Below are positions 11,291 to 23,614 of a stretch of DNA of 64,000 nucleotides, one piece after another (position 1 is the first letter of the stretch; each line of letters opens with the position of its first letter). This DNA comes from Cryptomeria japonica (taxonomy: Eukaryota > Streptophyta > Pinopsida > Cupressales > Cupressaceae). The position numbers and the translations under genes are program-made. The notes beneath the pieces are model-generated. The model worked only from the letters and a program-made list of their open reading frames with translations. It had not been told where the DNA came from and ran no database searches. Where the stretch lies: positions 334,351,427-334,415,426 of the forward strand of contig NC_081414.1 in assembly GCF_030272615.1 (NCBI RefSeq). The letters run 5' to 3'.

Positions 11291-11582
11291 ATTTCGTGCG
11301 GCAGTGTCTTTTGTGAGGTCACAAGGACATACAAGGACAGAATAGTTGCTCTCAAGTAAACCCACTAAAAGAGTAATGTCTTTTCACAGTTGATATTTGA
11401 TGGAGAGTTTGAAAAAGAAAGTAGTTGGTACAGCTGAACAATCTGAACCATCTAAATAAGAAAAATTAAGAAAAAATGAGTAGGTGAAGGCCAAAACTAT
11501 TAAAAAATTGTATCTACTCAAGGATGCAGTTTACAACTACAATGTAGTCAATGCAGCTCAACAAATCAGCCAAATTTCTTTG

Positions 11583-11590
11583 TATAAAAA
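11583..11590 (+). promoter_or_regulatory. Candidate TATA box for the SWEET gene
   Basis: TATAAAAA sits about 160 bases before the proposed ATG at 11751, which would leave a 5' leader of about 130 bases. Placement is plausible but rests on the motif alone in an AT-rich background. Confidence 0.3.
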
Positions 11591-11750
11591 TTTTTTAGGT
11601 GTCAGTAATATCAAGTAGATGTTTACAAGGAACCGGAAACTATTGAGTTTTGCTTAAATGATTTTCTTTTCTTCTAAATGACATTATATTTGAATTTTGT
11701 TCGTGTACATCGTAAACAAAGGAAAGATAATTGGATTCATTTGATAAAAC

Positions 11751-13517
11751 ATGCATCGATTCACATCCATTCTAGAAGCCAAATCTTCTTCCTGGGTTGC
11801 TGCAGGAAACATTCTTCGCGTCACCTTGTTTCTCTCACCCTTGTGAGTTTGCCTTGCTTTATTTTGTTTTGTACATGTGGGCTTAGCAAGAAACTTTATT
11901 ATGTTATATAACTTATATTCAAATATGAAGTGCTCCTGAAAAAATTGCTAAATTTGTTATCTCCTTGTTTGGGTGCATGTCCATGTCCAGTCCAACAATA
12001 AAATCCATTATAAATGAGAAAGACACAGGCTCCTTTTCAGCTTTTAATTACATATGCACAATATTGAACTGTGTGCTCTGGACGTTCTATGGTGTGCATT
12101 TAGACCAAAATAATAAGTTCCTCATCAGTTACGTCAATGGTGTTGGTGCACTTCTGCATACTGGCTACCTTACAATTCATTACCTCCATGCCCCTCAGAA
12201 AGAAAAGGTAAATCATTTCTTTGATGCTTTTATTTTCTATACATTTTTAGGGTTTTCTTATGGGACTCCCCATTCAGAGTTTTCAAGGTTCCAAGGTAGA
12301 AATTTTGGGTCTTCCAATGTTTTGATTACTTTTGTAGAAAGGTCTATCCATCACAGAGATTGGAGAAAAACAGGTGGGCTACCTGATCAACTGTTTTTAC
12401 TCCCTTTAGGAGAAGTAATAAAAATTAATAGGATATTTTTTAAGCTTTTAAAAATTAGAACCTTACAGGGAGTATTTCTCCATCAAAGGTGGGTACAGGA
12501 GGCGAAATCCAATTGTCAGAAACTTAAAACTTCCACAGACTACTGATCTTGAAGCAAACTTTTGTTGGTACTAGCCGTTTTTGAATTTGATTCTGTGGGA
12601 TTTTTCTTCGATGTTTTGGATCAAATTGTATTAAGAAGAAGAAAAAACGATGATAGATATGAAGCTTGATCTAAAACACAAGAAAAAATTCACACAATCA
12701 AATCCAAAAACAATTCGTGTAAAATTAAATTTAACTTTTTAACTAATATATAAAATATTTCTTTAAATTGATGGTAAATTCGAGGTCTCAGTAGATAATC
12801 ACATTATTCATCTTGTGGTTGGGCAGGCTCGGATTGTTCTGCTGAAAGTTGCATCATTGATGATAATGGGTACAATGATTGCAAGTGCAATTTTCCTTGT
12901 TCCTAAAAGTGATAGAGTTACAGTAGTTGGATGGGCTTGTGGAGTTCTCAACATAGTCATGCATGCGGCACCTTTATCTGTTCTGGTAATAATTCATAAA
13001 CTAATCTCTTGATTCAATTCAATTTCTATCACCATGAAGATCCATCTGACTCTAGGAAAAAATTTCTTCCTTGCAATTTAATTATGAATGTGATGGAAGA
13101 TGAGTTTGATTCTAAGAACAAATTCAATACAATAGTTTTGACTCTTGTCTGTGTTTTGCAATATGTCGCAGAAGCAAGTATTAGCTACGAATGATGTGAG
13201 GAGCATGCCATTTCTTGTTTCTTTCTTCAGTCTCCTCAATGCTGCAGTATGGCTGGCTTTCAGTTTCCTTCATAAGGATGCTAAGGTTACTATGGTAAGT
13301 CCTTCAAATATTCTATGATTCTGTTTAGATTCTTTAGAATTAACATTGAAATGAAGGTTGATTGGAATGGATTCTTGTGTAGATCCCCAATGCGGTGGCC
13401 ACTATATTTGCAGTAATTGAAGTGTTGGTGTATTTAATGTACTGTGAAAACACTACAACCTCTGTGGGTGAATATAACAGTGAGCCCATGGGCAGAATGG
13501 AGCACATGACAGCTTAA
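11751..13517 (+). CDS. SWEET-family sugar transporter, 5 exons, 241 residues
   Basis: Exons 11751-11842, 11991-12207, 12827-12985, 13172-13294 and 13383-13517 join in frame (726 nt). All introns are GT-AG, and there are no internal stops. SWEETs are seven-helix membrane uniporters that move sugars down a gradient, built from two MtN3/saliva triple-helix repeats; 241 residues is a normal length. Repeat 1: LFLSPFPTI (27-34), LNCVLWTFYG (56-65), YVNGVG (78-83). Repeat 2: HAAPLSVL (149-156), MPFLVSFFSLLN (168-179), W183, IPN (198-200). By AtSWEET1 numbering from memory, pocket residues N73, N192 and W176 and prolines P23, P145 and P162 have equivalents (N80, N200, W183, P30, P152, P169). The proline expected at P43 is Asn50. 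The C-terminal tail is short. The start was chosen because exon 1 supplies helix 1 and joins in frame to exon 2. Substrate cannot be told. Confidence 0.85.
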
Positions 13518-14335
13518 ACATTGCAGAGTCTTGTAAAATGGGTATCCTTGCTTAAGATCTCTGTTAAGTAGAGAGAAAGGAAAGAGGAAATGAGCTATGA
13601 GAAATGCTAAACGGATTTCAAAGATCTTTGTTGTATGTTATATAATTGTATGTAATTCATTGAAACTCATTGACACAAGTTACAGAAAAGGGTCTAAGTC
13701 AAAACCAAATACAAGTGCGTTCAAACTAACATTAATTTTAGACAAGTTAGAGTTTATAGTATCTTTATTGACGTTAAAATTAAATGACGTGATCGATTGA
13801 GTCACAATTTGCGACTGAGGTATATGGACATGAAAATCATGTGGTCAAGAATGATAGAAACGATGTTTTGTCGAGGTTTGCTTTCAAATTTAATTCATTT
13901 GTTCTTAGTGTAATGTATTATATATATGAATGGATATAATTTAGTGTATTTATATTTTTTTAAAATTATGTAAAAGATATCAAGAGAAATTATCTATAAG
14001 ATAAATTATGACAATATTTATGTGAAAATTGTTTCATAGAAAAATATCCTTTTAATATTTTCTTAACTGTATTTCAATTTGGGTGATAGTGTTACAACTT
14101 GAATTACAATTATTCTGGGTGAAGATGTGATAATTTTGAAGCATGTGACTATTGCAACAATCAACAAGACACAATAATTATTGTAAATCGTTATCTCACA
14201 ATCTTTCAAAAGTTAAGGAAGGAGGAAGGAGTGAATGCACTTTGCTAGGGTTTTGTGTTCTTTTCTTGGCATACTGTTTTTTTTGCTTTAGCCTTGCATT
14301 ATACCACATTTATTACAAGGTTTTTTAGGTTTTTA
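13518..14335. other. SWEET 3' flank, nothing else recognised
   Basis: AT-rich. No canonical AATAAA close to the stop. Several TGTATGT and TATATA stretches from about 13630 could serve as plant polyadenylation elements. Confidence 0.4.
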
Positions 14336-15402
14336 AGTCATGGTCAACATCAGTCCAGTAGTTGATGCTAGTATCGGTGCGTTGGCAACTCACGTGAATG
14401 GCTCCTTCGACCAAGCGACCTTGGAAATTTGTTCTAAAAATTTTTTATGAGGTAAGTCTTCTAATAGTCCCCAGATATAATTTTTCCTACACAAGATTTT
14501 AATTTTTCATGTCAATGGCTTGAGCAATATATGCTTATTGGGTATTTTGTTGGGAGGGTCTACCCTAAAAGCATGCTCTAGTATTGGGTTGCCAAGGCAT
14601 AGGCCACTCATGGGATCCACCTTGTTGGCATCCAAAACCTTACCAAAGGGTTTTTTCTTTTTGCTTTGCTAAGATTAACCATGTCCAACTCATTTTCCAA
14701 AATGGCCCTTAGTGTGTTAGGTCTTCATTACTTGTTTTCTATTCTTGGTCTCGTGATTTCTCTGAGTTTTATGACAAGAAACTCTGAGTCCCCGTTGGAT
14801 CTTCCTTTGCCTTGTTGGCATTTTTACCCTCTATTGTTGCTTCCATGGGGATGGTTGTTTGTGTCGAATCAGACCAATTCTATCATGCAGGCCCTCGAGA
14901 GAGGGTTTGTGTAGAGGTTCATTTGTCTTGAGATTTAAAAGAGACTATTGATATTCAAATTGGAGGTCTTTGCCATTCTCAACGAGTCCTTTATCTAGAT
15001 TTTTCTAACACTTATTTTCATTGCCAGTCAGTGGATCACAAGATTAAGGATGATCTTATGTCGGCTATCAAAGTAACTACCCCACCCAAGGTTGCAAAGC
15101 CTTCTCGACCTGCTCTTAAGGTGGAAAAGTATGAATAAAAATGGACTATTGTTACTTGCAGGGGCAAGGCCCCTTCATCTGGTAATACGGCTCATAAAGT
15201 AAAAGAGTCTCCTTTGGTGCCACCTTTGGTTTCAAACCCTTTGGAGAAGGGGAAAGATAACATTATTGAGGCTTTTGTTCATCAACCTTTGGTGCAAACC
15301 CCTCAGTCCACCTTTGTTATTTCTATCCCAGTCAACAAACTTTGTCACTCTCATAGCCCTCCTAAGCGTGTGGAGGGAGGTGAGATTGTTCTAGAAAAAT
15401 GA
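14336..15402 (+). pseudogene. LINE ORF1 relic (DUF4283-like)
   Basis: Segments such as YFVGRVYPKSM and VAKA...ATHGIHLVGIQN, then KGFFLFAFAKINHV, follow the usual plant L1 ORF1 pattern (a DUF4283 RNA-binding-like region). A following stretch, QIGGLCHSQRVLYLDFSN, fits the segment that normally precedes the zinc-knuckle region. Stops interrupt every frame. ORF1 normally makes an RNA-binding protein that packages LINE RNA. Confidence 0.55.
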
Positions 15403-15497
15403 TAGAATGGATTGCCTGGCTTTGAGTTTGTTTCCTCTTTCTTGCATAACCATTTCTCCTCTCTTGAGGACAAGGATGGCATGCGAGAAGGTGATAC

Positions 15498-17790
15498 ATG
15501 AATTTTCTCTCATGGAATGTTTGAGGTCTCACTAACCTTGCTAGGAAGTATTTTATGCATGATAATTGACAAATTATTTTGGTATTGATGTGTTGTGTTT
15601 ACAGGAAATTAAAATTTCTTCTTTCATTCTTTCTGCTACATATCATGTTATTTAGCCAAATGGCCTTGTTTTTGCTTCTCAACATGGGGTGGGATGTGGT
15701 AGTATCGTGACTCTCCTTGCACCATGTTAGCATTCCTGCATTGTTAACCATGGATCTGATCCTACTCACCGGCTAGTGTGGATCATCATGTCAATCAAAA
15801 ATCATTCTTTGGGGATCATTAATGTTTATGCTCTTAATGATGTTGTTGAAAGATCTGCCCTCTAGTGATGGGTTGTGGATTCAATACCTCCTACCACTTG
15901 GGCCATGTGTGGGGACTTTAATATGTTTGAGGTGGTGGCTAATAAAGAATGAATATTCCCCTTCCGTTGGACAACTGGTGAGCGGAAGGCATGGTTTTAC
16001 ATGCATAATAAATTGGGGATTTTTTTTCCCAACTATTATCACCATCATTCACAAGTGGTTTGGTACATGTGGAGTATTTTTTGAGTGGGAAATGACAAAT
16101 TCCTTAATGCTTGGATCATGCCATGATTTTGGGTCAATCCTTCTTTTCTTTCACGTTTTGTCAAGATCTTTCGATGGTCCATCTCCCCGAGGTCACCTTG
16201 ACTGATCACTTTCCCATTAAATTATGGTATTGAATGGCACATGGGCTTGGCTCATCCTTCCAAGACTCAAATCTTTATGAACGCCTCTTTACTGATTCAT
16301 CTGCCTATAATGGCTCATGTCCAATGGGTGTGCAATCTTGAATGTGGTCCAGCTCATCAATCTGGGTGGATTTCTTGGTGGAACTATGTTACCAATGCAT
16401 GGCACATTCTTACGCATTTATGGCTAGTAACTTATTCTATTATGTTGATAGTCTTATGAGGCCACCACTTTGGACCTTCGACGGGCCATGAAATTCCTTG
16501 TTGCCAACCCCTTCTCTACAGATCTATGAATCTAGGTAACCCAACCTCGTCAGCAAAAACATGTTGTTGATGCCCACTCTACTTGTCGTCCCAGATCAAG
16601 GTGAGACTTGCTTCTAAGTAATTTTTTTGGCTCTTCAAACATGCCACTTCTCCTTGGGTATCAAAAAAATCAAAAGAGGCTAGATGGTGCTCTCAGAGCT
16701 ACCAAAGATTCTTCAAGCATTTGTCTATAATTATGAGAAAGTTTTCACAGCTCAAGATTCTTCCTTTGAGTGAGATCAAGCCCTTCAGGACTAGCTCTCG
16801 GTGGTTCCCCATCAACTCTCAGAGGCTCAATTTAATTCCTACAAGCAGTTGCTTACTCTAGATGACCTTAAGGAGGTCATTAGTTCTACATGGCGGCTAA
16901 TAAGGTTCCCAACTATGATGGATTTTCGTGTGACTTTTATCAAGCACTTTGGCCTTGTGTGAGCTACGATCTTCACAAGGTTTATCTTGAACCTTTTTCG
17001 TGATCATCCTTTAGGCCATTTTATAAATAAAAGAAACATCAAATTTATTCCCAAACCTAGTGATCTAGAGGATATTTGCAACTGGTGACCTATCACCTTG
17101 TTGAATGTCTCCTAGAAGATTATTGCTAAAGCTTTGGCTTTGAATTTTTGTCATTTGCTCCTGTTCATTGTTTGACCCAAACAAACTAGGTTTATCAAAT
17201 CCAAATTTATTATAGATAACATCATTGCGGTTTAGGAAAGAATGAAATGGGCTCAACGTTTCAGATAGCCTTCTCTTTTTCTCAAAATTGACTTTATTAA
17301 AGCTTATGATCACATCGAGTGGTCCTTTATTCTTACAATGCCTGGAGCTCTTAGGTTTGGCCCAAGGTTTATTCAATCCATAAATATTTTGTTTGGAGAT
17401 TCTTCTTCTTGCATCACCATTAAGGGCTAGCAATCTTCTACCTTCAAGCTCTTTCAATCCATTCATCAAGAGTGTCCTCTTGCACCCTCTATGTATGTGC
17501 TTGCACTAGAAGGGTTTGGCTATTTGTTGGTAGATGTCATTTTTACAAGGATTTTTGGGGGCATTGCCCTGCTTGACTCACCATACTAGCTTGTCAATGG
17601 TCATTTTGTTGATGACTCTTTTCTCACTCCTTGAAGAGGAGAAAAATATCAAAGAAGATATTAAGAATTTAAATAGATTTTCTCTAGCTTCACACTATGT
17701 CATACAATGGAACAAGACTCGGTGCTACCATCAATCCTTTCTTCCTAAGCCTAATTAGCTTTCTAGTTTTGGGTGGAAGTGAATTGGGCA
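15498..17790 (+). pseudogene. LINE ORF2 relic (endonuclease + reverse transcriptase)
   Basis: Starts MNFLSWNV, the typical endonuclease beginning. A CLQEIKISSF block near 15594 carries the expected Glu, and LTDHFPI near 16198 is the SDH-like end of the endonuclease. Reverse-transcriptase blocks follow: NKRNIKFIPKPSDLEDICNW (near 17026), PITLLNVS and KIIAKALAL. Then FLKIDFIKAYDHIEWSFI carries the first catalytic Asp, SIHQECPLAPSMYVLALEG follows, and FVDD near 17604-17615 is the catalytic pair. ORF2 normally nicks target DNA and copies the RNA in place. Multiple stops mean no function remains. The C-terminal zinc finger is missing because the element is cut off. Confidence 0.8.
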
Positions 17791-18902
17791 TCTAAGAGGA
17801 GGGTTGAATCAACATTCACAAAATATCATCAAATTGAAGAGATGACTTCACCATTCATCAATATTAATGAGAAAAAAATAATTTGCATTAACACCCAAAG
17901 CATTAACACCATGACACCAATTTTTACGTGGAAAACCCAAACTAGGAATACCCATGGTAAAAATTAAACTCACAATATATAATAATTATTTTAAAATCAA
18001 CAAAAGACTTCCTACCAAAAAGAGCTTACTGCTCTAGACTTGTAGATTGAGATACATAGCCTCAAGCAAGATACAAAAGAGGGACTTTCTCTACTGAAGA
18101 TCACTTCTTCAAGGCAAGGTACAAAAACTAATCTTATAAAGCATTAATAATTTAATAGATTGAACTATACACAAAATGCATTTGTTAGAATACAAATAAT
18201 AGTTCTATGCATATATAATCGAATTTCTCTAGATAACTTTGAATCACTACTCTTACTCACTTCGCATAGCATTCATGTATTCATCTTGCATTCACAATAT
18301 TTATGCTTCTCTCATACACCTTTTCTTATGTATGTATATTATCCATATCTATTACAACCAATATATACCAATCAAATCAAGAACAACTATCACTAGGTTA
18401 GCCAAGCATCTATATGATGTGTATATAGCATCGACCCAAAAATATATCATCCAAAAGGTAAAATGATATATACCAAGTTGGCACTCCTTCCAACTAATAT
18501 CAGAAAACATTTATCATCCAACCACTCCAACCAAAAATCTATTATATGCAATGCACTGCTTATCTCGGATCAAAAAGAAATAAAGTGGTTCGCCCAAGGG
18601 AGCTATAACATTTTTCTTAACCAAACATAGTCTCTTGAGATACATCCAAAATAAATATGTATTTCATTCCATAATAGGTTCCTCTAGAGAAATCACTAGA
18701 AGTTTTTCTAGACCAAGTGAAGAACACCAAACCACTGGAAACAAACTGACACATCATTCTATATCTTCTTATCAACATAATGTCAAGAGAACAAAACATC
18801 CAGACCACCAACTAATCTATCCAATATCCAGATCACCAATAACAATAGGTACAATATAAGATTGAAAAAGGTTTGACATCAATGACATCCAAATGTGTAA
18901 CA
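17785..18902 (-). repeat. RE17 3' LTR (left copy)
   Basis: Begins near TGGGCATCTAAGAGGAGGG, where LINE homology stops. It carries TTTTTACGTGGAAAACCC near 17920 and TTTGACATCAATGACA near its end, and terminates GTGTAACA. Both motifs recur in the other LTRs of this window in the same relative places. The start is uncertain by some tens of bases. Confidence 0.6.
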
Positions 18903-19899
18903 ATCTCCCTCCTTGTCATCGATGGCAAAATAAAAAAATTATTCATTCTCTCACTCCTAACACCATTTCTCCATTTACTCACTTTATTCCTCTTTGACAA
19001 CAATGATAAAGGGTAAATACATTTTAAAAGAAAAAAAACATACAAAACCAAAAACTATAATCTTCTTCAATAGAGTAATAACAAATAAGAAAGCTCAAAA
19101 AATGTCAATCAGACATTTCCAAGGAAGATGCCCTTGAATTGATTCTTCAAACTAACAAAAAATGGGTTTCAAGCACACCTAGTAGCAGACAACGTCCTAT
19201 TTTGAGTCTCACTGTCAACACACAAATTTATAGAAACGTCAAAGATATCTGAATTAAACACACTTTGTTCAATTATTTTTGCATCCCTCAACAATCTGGA
19301 AAATAGGGACAGGCACAATTACATAGCATCTTTTAGTCCACAAAACAACTTCACATAGTCTTCCCTTTGCTTTTGTCTCATCACCAATTGGGAATGAATA
19401 TCTCAAGCCTTACCTCTCGTGGAACCATTTGCATCTTTATAAATATTGAATGTAAAGGTCAACTCTATAAGTTGAATCTCAATAGAGTCTATCTCATCTT
19501 TAAATTTCTTTGTAGCCATAGACCATCTAAGATAGTATGTGTAGAAAAAAGATACAGTATCCAACATCTTTTCTGAAATTAACCAGATTCAATTTTAAAT
19601 CATGGTGTGCCCTTGGGCACATTTTGGTCATCTTCTCTACTACATTATCCTTAGTTTAAGGTTCACTGGATTTATTTTCTTCCCCAACAATAGTGATCAT
19701 TCTCTAAATCAACAATCCAATTAATGTTTTTGGAAGCACATCTACAACATTCAAAGGAACAAGATTTTTTCAGATCAACTAGGTAACACAAGCCTTCCCA
19801 ATAATATCCTAATCATTAGCCAGAATAGTGAGATACAACTCTTCAACTCTTTTCAAACAATAAAACTTAGATAACATCTCAAGAACTTTGTTTTCATCA

Positions 19900-21270
19900 A
19901 ATACACCATCAAGGGGAGGCAATCACCAATTCTCTGACTGAAGCACTCTTTTGAATATTAGTCTTCTCCAAATCGTCAGATGCATCAATTTCTATTGCAA
20001 CAGCTTCTTCGGATCTCTCTACAACTCTTTTACCTTTTGATACTTTGGAGGAGGAAGTAGCTACATCGTCAGCGGATCTTTCATTTTCTTGCCTTTTGGT
20101 ACCAGTACAATTTTACTAAGTCTTGTTCCACCAAACTTATCCACAATCTCTTCAAAGGTTCCAAATCTTTTTGTATTTACATCCATAGGCATCTTAAGGA
20201 AAATTTGCATAATGTCCATGCACTCATCTTCCGATACCTCATAAGGAATCTTTTCAATCCATGAAGTTCTAGGAACAACAACTTTGACAAAGCAATTATC
20301 CTTATCCACAAGAAAAGTGATATGATTCTCTTTTTACCATTTGACAATCTTTAAAGGAATCTAATTCCTCAAAATCAGCTCATTTTGAATATTCAAGAAA
20401 AATTTATGATAGATAGCATCACAATCATTCAAGTTATCTAGGTATCCTTTTATCTGAACATAAATGGAACATCTCTTCTTCGAGCAATTTTATTCATTTT
20501 GGGTAAAGCATTAAGAAATTATAATACTATTTACACACAATAAGTGATCCATATGGGAAGGGATACAAATCTATCTTCATCATTTGAAGATTGTCCAACA
20601 ATTGTCACCTTAACAGTTTGCACAACTCATAGTCAATATTCTCCTTTACCATCTTGTAAGCTAACTACACTGCAATAGAAGAGGTTGAACCCTCTCGATT
20701 CCTGTAGAACACTTTGTATGAAATTCCCATGTTTTCATATCTAACAGCTAGGTCATCCATAGTGTCAACTCACAAGGCTCTTTTATCAGACACAACACTA
20801 GTTAGCTTGTTCACCTCATCATTCTTAACAAATTTTAGAGAAGGTACGATTCTGAACGAACATAACCCAGTTAAATAACTTAGAGCTAATTTCAAATTTT
20901 GATATGGTTGATCTAGCCACAAACAATTTTCATATATTCTACTCAAAACTATTCTTATAAACTCTTCATCATAAAAATAGAAAAGTCACTCCATGCATCC
21001 AAAACCTTGTGCCCTAGAATAGCATATTCAACTCTAAATTCTTGTGTATCATCTACCAGATGAGTTCTCTTGAAATCCCTAAGCTTTCCATGATCATATT
21101 CTTCCAGGGGACATGGATATATCTGAAAAGATCTTCCTTACATACCAAATTGTCGAGAATAGTGAAAAATGCTCCAATTTCATCATCTAATGCCAAAATA
21201 AATGGTCTAAATTTCAAACTAGGTCTATCCTTTTCATTATTACTGATAATTCGAGGATCTACCATCTGAA
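19900..21270 (-). pseudogene. RE17 unknown ORF2, collinear with RE25 ORF2
   Basis: No known domain recognised. Readable blocks in minus-strand order: ISNNEKDRPSLKFRPF (near 21250), VPSLKFVKNDEVNKLTSVV (near 20850), YKMVKENIDYELCKLLR then QLLDNLQMMKIDLYPF and YGSLIVC (20660-20550), and MDKDNCFVKVVVP through RFGTFEE (20309-20140). A basic/acidic tail follows with VSKGKRVVERSEEA. Each of the last three blocks has a counterpart in RE25 in the same order. Several stops interrupt it. The conserved pattern DKDxC...VxP...WI....YEV...RFGTF suggests a real protein once encoded by both elements. Its role is unknown. Confidence 0.55.
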
Positions 21271-21490
21271 AAAATATTCAAACAAGAGAAAATACCTTGA
21301 ACAATTCTTCTTCACCTTTCATTGCACTTTGGTGCTCTTCAATCACATGTGCACAAATAATTTTTGATCAAGTAATATATGATCATTAATTAGTGTTTCA
21401 AAAATTTGATACATTGTACACTCACACTTGCCAAAAATGTTTTGAACCATCAAATTTGATTAAAATCCACTAGAAAATTCTTCCATACAT

Positions 21491-21876
21491 CTACAATGTT
21501 GAGAACAACCCAACACCAATCAAGAAGGGGATGAAAGATGTTCTTTTAAGATCTCCCCCTCCTACACAAATCTTCTCATCTCCTTCAAATACACTCTTCA
21601 GCTTGTCCCAAATTTCTTTATCTGACTTAACCCCTGTGATTTTTTTGAATACTACATCATTCAAGAAAGTTACAATTGCAACAGTAGCCTTTGCCTTACT
21701 CTCATATGCTTTGATTTCATCCAGAGTTGTAGGACCATTTTGTGGATCAGTATAACCTTTCTTAAAATGCTTTCCCAAATCTTAGTTGGCATAGTAGAAA
21801 AATTATACTCCATCCTTTCTCTCCAATAATCATAATTTTTTGTCATCAAACTTTGGAGCCTTGAAATTATAGTCAT
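21491..21876 (-). pseudogene. RE17 gag (Copia UBN2-type) relic
   Basis: Two overlapping frames together read as a Copia gag N-terminus: TKNYDYWRERMEYNF, then KKGYTDPQNGP, DEIKAYESKAKATVAI and SDKEIWDKLKSVFEGDEK. This is the familiar YxxWxxxM ... A ... IWDxLxxxYEG layout of the UBN2/DUF4219 gag domain. It lies about 65 bases inside the 5' LTR, as expected. One frameshift separates the halves. Gag normally forms the particle that packages element RNA. No zinc knuckle is seen next to it. Confidence 0.7.
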
Positions 21877-21925
21877 ATTCCACCCTGGATCTTTCTCAAG
21901 TGATTAAGCTTCAAAAAAGGAACCT

Positions 21926-21938
21926 CGCTCTAATACCA
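21926..21938 (-). other. RE17 primer-binding site
   Basis: The + strand reads CGCTCTAATACCA, so the minus strand reads TGGTATTAGAGCG. This is close to the initiator tRNA-Met site TGGTATCAGAGC and two bases from the LTR edge. Confidence 0.7.
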
Positions 21939-21940
21939 AA

Positions 21941-23614
21941 TGTTGAACACACCATAGGACTTAGAGGGGGGTGAATCAAATCTAGATCCTTAAAACACTT
22001 AAATACTAATCTTTGAACTTCAAACCACAAGCATATAATCTCAAAAAAAAAAAATATGAAAGCATGAAGCACAACAAACACATGAACACTAGATTTACCT
22101 CTAAAACCCAATCGAAGAAAACCATGGTGAGAATCAAACTCACTATATAAATATAATTTGTTACAATGCTTCCTTTTTAATACTCTGGTCTTGAGAGGAA
22201 TTTCAAAACTAAGTTGCACAACCTTAGGGCAAGATAAAAATGACTTGCAAGACTGAAACACACTATTGCAGGGCAAGATACAAAAAGTTGCCAAGAGACT
22301 CACCATCTTCTTGTAGAAAAAGGAATAACTGAATTGGAATGAACAAGATCTCCTCATCATGAAATTGACATTGAATCACTATGTCAACCAATCAATATCA
22401 TGACATACTCTTATGATTTCAAATGCAATTTTTGAACTCTATCACACTAAGAATATCATCATCAAGTCTCTTCACAACAATCTTTCACACATCTCCAATA
22501 CCAAATCTACATGTAGATCATTCGCACCTTCTTCGCATCCACACCCACATATTCCACACACTCACTTGAATATATTTTCACTCCTTCATATACAATATTA
22601 ATCATCAAAACCCTTAACTAGGTCGACCACAAATAAAATATACATTATTACATAAATTCGGCCACACAAACCTAAAATATCAAATGCAATCCACAAGAGA
22701 TAGAGAGGGCCCAAAAACATTATAATACAATATTTCCAAATGATTCCAATGAATCGCACACACTAACACATACTCCAAAGGTTGACATCAATTGAAACAT
22801 GTAGATGAACAATAAAGCATACCAAACAGTCGACCCAAAAAACATTCTCCAATGCATGAAACTCAATGCAGATCTACACATACCACGCTAAGACCCATAT
22901 CAACATCCAAACTCAACCACCATAGTATGTATAGACCAAAAGTGTAAGATACAAGTAGGATACACCAACACAATCAACTAGAAAAAAGAATAGCTAACAC
23001 ACTAAAATTGGAACATAATAACTTCACTTGTCAATCAAGCTATCACTTGAAAACTAAGTTAGAACACTATACGGACCACATGAACAAAGTGTTAAGAATT
23101 CTCTAGACCTATTCTAACTTATAGCCTTACTCTTAGAAGCAACAACAACCAACTATGACAACTGAGCAGTAGAGGACCTACAAATTTGATAATGTAATAT
23201 ACATAGAACATAGACATCATATTCATAACCCTAACACATAATCTTCACAAATTGAAGGAATGCAATGCATTCTTCCACTAAGTTATTAAATATTGTTTCT
23301 TGCATATTGAAACTTCTACTATAACATTCTTCTAGAAATACATTAGCATCTCTATTAGATAATTCAATTAGTACCAAAATACATGAGTACTCTTTCCTAC
23401 ATATTGGAACTTCCACTACATCATCCTTGCTTCGTCATCATACTAGAGAAAATAATTACTCTTTCCTGGATTTTAATTTCTACTATATCATCCATACATA
23501 AATACTATCTCCTGCATATTGGAACTTCTACTATATCATCCTTACTTCAACATCTATCACAACTCAAAACAGGTTGACATCAATGACAACACAACACAAC
23601 TCAAGTTTTCAACA
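21941..23614 (-). repeat. RE17 5' LTR (right copy)
   Basis: Begins TGTTGAACACACC right after the primer site, with TTAGAGGGGGGTGAATC 20 bases in. It ends TTTTCAACA at 23614 after GTTGACATCAATGACAACAC. The 1.67-kb length exceeds the left copy. The block from 23100 to 23600 contains short internal duplications (CATATTGGAACTTC repeated near 23400 and 23516). Confidence 0.6.

Larger units (their letters stand above)
14336..17790 (+). mobile_element. LINE (L1-type non-LTR retrotransposon), dead, 3' truncated
   Basis: Order on the + strand: an ORF1 with a DUF4283-like region, then ORF2 with an AP endonuclease and a reverse transcriptase. Both are riddled with stops and frameshifts. It ends abruptly near 17790 inside the sequence just after the catalytic block (SFGWKxIGH), where an LTR begins. 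Neither the rest of the reverse transcriptase nor an A-rich tail is seen. Sequence blocks are closely related to the LINE at 60.5-64.0 kb on the other strand, so both belong to the same lineage. Confidence 0.85.
17785..23614 (-). mobile_element. RE17: non-autonomous LTR retrotransposon
   Basis: Transcribed on the minus strand. 5' LTR about 21941-23614, 3' LTR about 17785-18902. A primer-binding site complement lies at 21926-21938, just inside the 5' LTR, and a polypurine-tract complement (CTCCCTCCTTG) just inside the 3' LTR at 18905. The interior (18.9-21.9 kb) has a Copia-type gag domain followed by an unknown ORF shared with RE25. I find no protease, integrase, reverse transcriptase or RNase H. 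The two LTRs are clearly related but diverged and differ in length, so it is old. Flanking 5-mers (TGAAT/CAAAT) do not match well, and LINE sequence does not resume on the far side. Confidence 0.65.

Noticed and set aside
17785-23614. RE17 as a clean insertion inside the LINE
   Set aside because: LINE sequence stops at the left LTR, but I cannot find its continuation after 23614, and the flanking 5-mers do not match. Truncation plus a later join is equally likely.
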